Position numbers and translations under genes: made by a program | Shown: positions 62,518 to 64,000 of the stretch, piece by piece | How positions within the stretch are numbered: the stretch's first letter is position 1 | How the letters are laid out: the number at the start of each line of letters is the position of its first letter | Notes under the pieces: model-generated | The model's database searches: none | What the model was told of the DNA's origin: nothing | What the model saw: only the letters and a program-made list of their open reading frames with translations | Assembly (NCBI GenBank): GCA_016125045.1 | Contig: WGML01000002.1 | Location: 459,343-523,342, forward strand | Source of the DNA: a bacterium | GTDB lineage: Bacteria > Pseudomonadota > Alphaproteobacteria > Caulobacterales > Hyphomonadaceae | DNA length: 64,000 nt | Direction: 5' to 3'

Positions 62518-62895
62518 ATGAACAAATGGCCGGGGAGGCGGGCGGCGGAGGATGGCGCGCGCGCCGGACTCGCCGTGTCGCTGGTCGCCTACGCCACAGC
62601 CGAACGTCCGGCGGACCTCGTCGGGCCGACCAGGGGACGCTCCAGCGCGGCCTTCGCGCGCCAGATCGCGATGTATCTCTCGCATGTGTCGTTCGGCATG
62701 AGTCTCGCGCGCGTCGCCTCCGCCTTCGCGCGGGACCGCTCGACCGTCGCGCACGCCTGCCAGATCGTCGAGGACCGCAGAGACGATCCCACTTTCGATG
62801 CGTGGCTGGAAACGCTGGAGGATGCGGCGCGGGCGGCGCCCCCGCCCCGCATCCCGGACGACGCCGCGCCGATCCTGCCGGAGGTCGACCGGTGA
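62518..62895 (+). CDS. DnaA domain-IV-like helix-turn-helix protein
   Basis: From the ATG at 62518 the protein is 125 residues; an in-frame ATG at 62464 would add 18 polar residues. The middle matches the DNA-binding domain IV of the replication initiator DnaA: FARQIAMYLSHVSFGMSLAR, then VASAFARDRSTVAHACQIVE. The RDxSTVxHA pattern is the DnaA signature helix. There is no ATPase domain, so it is not DnaA itself; it may compete for or modulate DnaA boxes. The stop overlaps the next GTG start by 4 bp. Confidence 0.8.
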   Translation: MNKWPGRRAAEDGARAGLAVSLVAYATAERPADLVGPTRGRSSAAFARQIAMYLSHVSFGMSLARVASAFARDRSTVAHACQIVEDRRDDPTFDAWLETLEDAARAAPPPRIPDDAAPILPEVDR

Positions 62896-63665
62896 CGGAT
62901 GCGGCGGAGGCGGCGGGCCTCTCATCGTCGGCGCGGCGGCTCCTGCGGGCGCTCTCGCGGGGCGGCCGGCGGCTGCTGCGAGTGGCGGGCGCAGAGGCTG
63001 AGCGCTGGGGCGTGTTCGAGCGCGGCGATCGTCGCACGCGGGCGGTCGCGGGCGGGGTGGAGGCGGATGTCGCCGCGCTGCGGGCCGCGGGGCTGATCGA
63101 GGCGGCCGCGGACGGGGAGGGGCTGGTGGCGGCGGGGCGGGCTCCGTTTGAGAGGGCCGCGGCAGAGTTCGATCCGGACCGGTTTGCACCTGCGGCGAGG
63201 CGGGGTCGCGGCGCCGGCGGGGTTGGGTTTCTGGGTCTCGCCCGCGCGGCGGCGGAGGGGCGCGGGCCGCTCGACGCCAGGCGGCTGCAGGCGGCGCGGC
63301 GGCTGATCGCCGACATCGAGCTTGCGGGCGTGTGGCGGTCCGGCTCGATGAACTGGGATGCGACGCCGGTCGGTCGGGGCCGGCGATCGGGGGCGGGCGC
63401 CGGAGGTGGAGCCGCGGGGGGACCGGGCCTTGCGGTCGAGGCGCGCGCGCGGCTGCGGCGGCTGGAGGCGGTGGTTGGCGGCTGGGCGTTGCGCATCGCG
63501 GCGGCGGCGTGCGCCGGCGGGATGACGCTCGGCGCGCTCGAGCGGCGCTTCGGGCTCGCGGCGCGGTCGGCGGGGGAGGAGCTGGCTGATGCGCTCGATG
63601 CGATCGCTGACGCCTATGACCGGCGTGTATCGCCCGGGCCGGAGCTTGGCGATGTCGGGGGCTGA
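62892..63665 (+). CDS. DUF6456-like protein, GTG start
   Basis: The GTG at 62892 overlaps the preceding stop (GTGA), giving 257 residues. The first part is Arg/Ala-rich with a winged-helix-like pattern (VAALRAAGLIEAAADGEGLV). The central LDARRLQAARRLIADIELAG VWRSGSMNWD segment (split here) and the C-terminal ALRIAAAACAGGMTLGALER match the DUF6456 type found after DnaA-IV-like genes in alphaproteobacteria; assignment is from memory of that context. Very GC-rich. The frame could be extended upstream but that is shadow of the DnaA-like gene. Confidence 0.65.
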   Translation: MTDAAEAAGLSSSARRLLRALSRGGRRLLRVAGAEAERWGVFERGDRRTRAVAGGVEADVAALRAAGLIEAAADGEGLVAAGRAPFERAAAEFDPDRFAPAARRGRGAGGVGFLGLARAAAEGRGPLDARRLQAARRLIADIELAGVWRSGSMNWDATPVGRGRRSGAGAGGGAAGGPGLAVEARARLRRLEAVVGGWALRIAAAACAGGMTLGALERRFGLAARSAGEELADALDAIADAYDRRVSPGPELGDVGG

Positions 63666-63676
63666 GGGGGGGGGTG

Positions 63677-63761
63677 TCGCCCCTCGCCAGAAGGCCCTCA
63701 CCTGAAGGCCCTCACCAAAGGGCCCTCACCCCCGACCCCTCTCCCTCGGGCGGGAGAGGGG
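63677..63761. repeat. GC-rich repeat, right copy
   Basis: Three clear 14-bp units (63691-63704, 63705-63718, 63719-63732) and a degenerate fourth (63677-63690). Then a hairpin with arms CCCCTCTCCC/GGGAGAGGGG (63736-63761) and the same downstream GGGAGGCTGCGG as the left copy at 62197. Confidence 0.8.
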
Positions 63762-63816
63762 GGGAGGCTGCGGCGAAGCCTCGACCGGGGTGACAATCAC
63801 CTCGGTTGACGCCTGA

Positions 63817-63957
63817 CTGTCATCCCGGACGCGCCATCGGCGCGATCCGGGACCCAGACCGTTCAGTGCGGGCGAGCGAGAAGCAGACCTGAGACCCCAC
63901 AGCGGGCACGGAAAAACTGGGTCCCGGACAACGGCTTCGCCGTTTCCGGGATGACAG
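63817..63957. mobile_element. 141-bp MITE-like element with 13-bp terminal inverted repeats
   Basis: Perfect 13-bp ends, CTGTCATCCCGGA (63817-63829) and TCCGGGATGACAG (63945-63957). Inside is a second inverted pair (GGGACCCAG / CTGGGTCCC), and each end forms its own hairpin (GCGCCATCGGCGC; ACGGCTTCGCCGT). There is no coding capacity. The design fits a non-autonomous repeat of the REP/MITE type. Confidence 0.75.
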
Positions 63958-64000
63958 GCTGGAAGGTCCGCGAAAACTGGCGGCGCCCGCGTTCCTCACC

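Noticed and set aside
62521..63665. One long reading frame covering both DnaA-like and DUF6456-like genes
   Set aside because: The upstream part is a shadow frame of the DnaA-like gene; the GTG at 62892 gives a normal coupled start.

Overview
The window is GC-rich and densely packed with genes on both strands. It fits a chromosome segment of an alphaproteobacterium. Supporting markers are a MucR/Ros regulator, a DUF2336 protein, a TIGR02302/DUF4175 membrane protein directly after lysA, a DUF1499 protein, and a DnaA-domain-IV-like protein coupled to a DUF6456-like protein. A Caulobacterales/Hyphomonadales/Parvularculales-type host is plausible, but this is inference. No prophage, transposase gene or CRISPR array is visible, so most of the window is ordinary core chromosome.

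Layout. 1-11.9 kb: partial acyl-CoA synthetase, ZntB/CorA-like metal transporter, TlyA, glycine-zipper antigen, chorismate synthase, a divergent pair of citrate synthase paralogues (one with an N-terminal DNA-binding domain) around a shared control region, PdxH, an atypical EEP-fold protein, a secreted cyclase and small proteins. 11.9-19.1 kb: GTP-type PEP carboxykinase with a clear terminator, two GNAT acetyltransferases, a lipoprotein phosphodiesterase, a second acyl-CoA synthetase, DUF1499 and TerB-like proteins. 19.1-28.4 kb: peptide ABC transporter (OppA, OppB, OppC but no ATPase genes), DUF442 phosphatase, ATP-grasp-like protein with an MBL hydrolase, SppA, and two tRNA genes (Pro-CGG, Gln-TTG). 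28.6-48.1 kb: a large autotransporter overlapping tail-to-tail with oligopeptidase B, MsrB, MaoC hydratase, MFS exporter, then TlpA, ArgH, an LptM-like lipoprotein, LysA and TIGR02302, and a lipoprotein amidohydrolase.

48.3-56.3 kb: a nine-gene, tightly coupled Mrp/Mnh-type cation/proton antiporter operon with an unusual architecture. Its order is E-F-G-[C-terminal part of MrpA fused to MrpB]-C-D, followed by a second NuoL/M/N-type subunit, a small two-helix protein, and a third NuoL/M/N-type subunit. The order resembles the Mrp-like module of archaeal membrane-bound hydrogenases more than the classical mrpABCDEFG operon. Four exact-period 11-bp direct repeats lie in the divergent region before it. 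MucR and an orphan PAS protein follow.

57.6-60.4 kb: a small sulfur (persulfide/sulfite) locus with a zinc-ribbon protein ending in six natural histidines, an ETHE1/Blh-like MBL enzyme, a membrane rhodanese and a TauE/SafE exporter. 60.4-64.0 kb: a DUF2157/GDYXXLXY membrane pair, then the DnaA-domain-IV-like/DUF6456-like pair bracketed by two copies of a GC-rich hairpin repeat, and a 141-bp MITE-like element with perfect 13-bp terminal inverted repeats.

A recurring theme is short intergenic tandem arrays of three to four units of 11-16 bp. Two different 4 x 13-bp arrays end exactly 3 nt before a start codon, so the ribosome binding site lies inside the last repeat.
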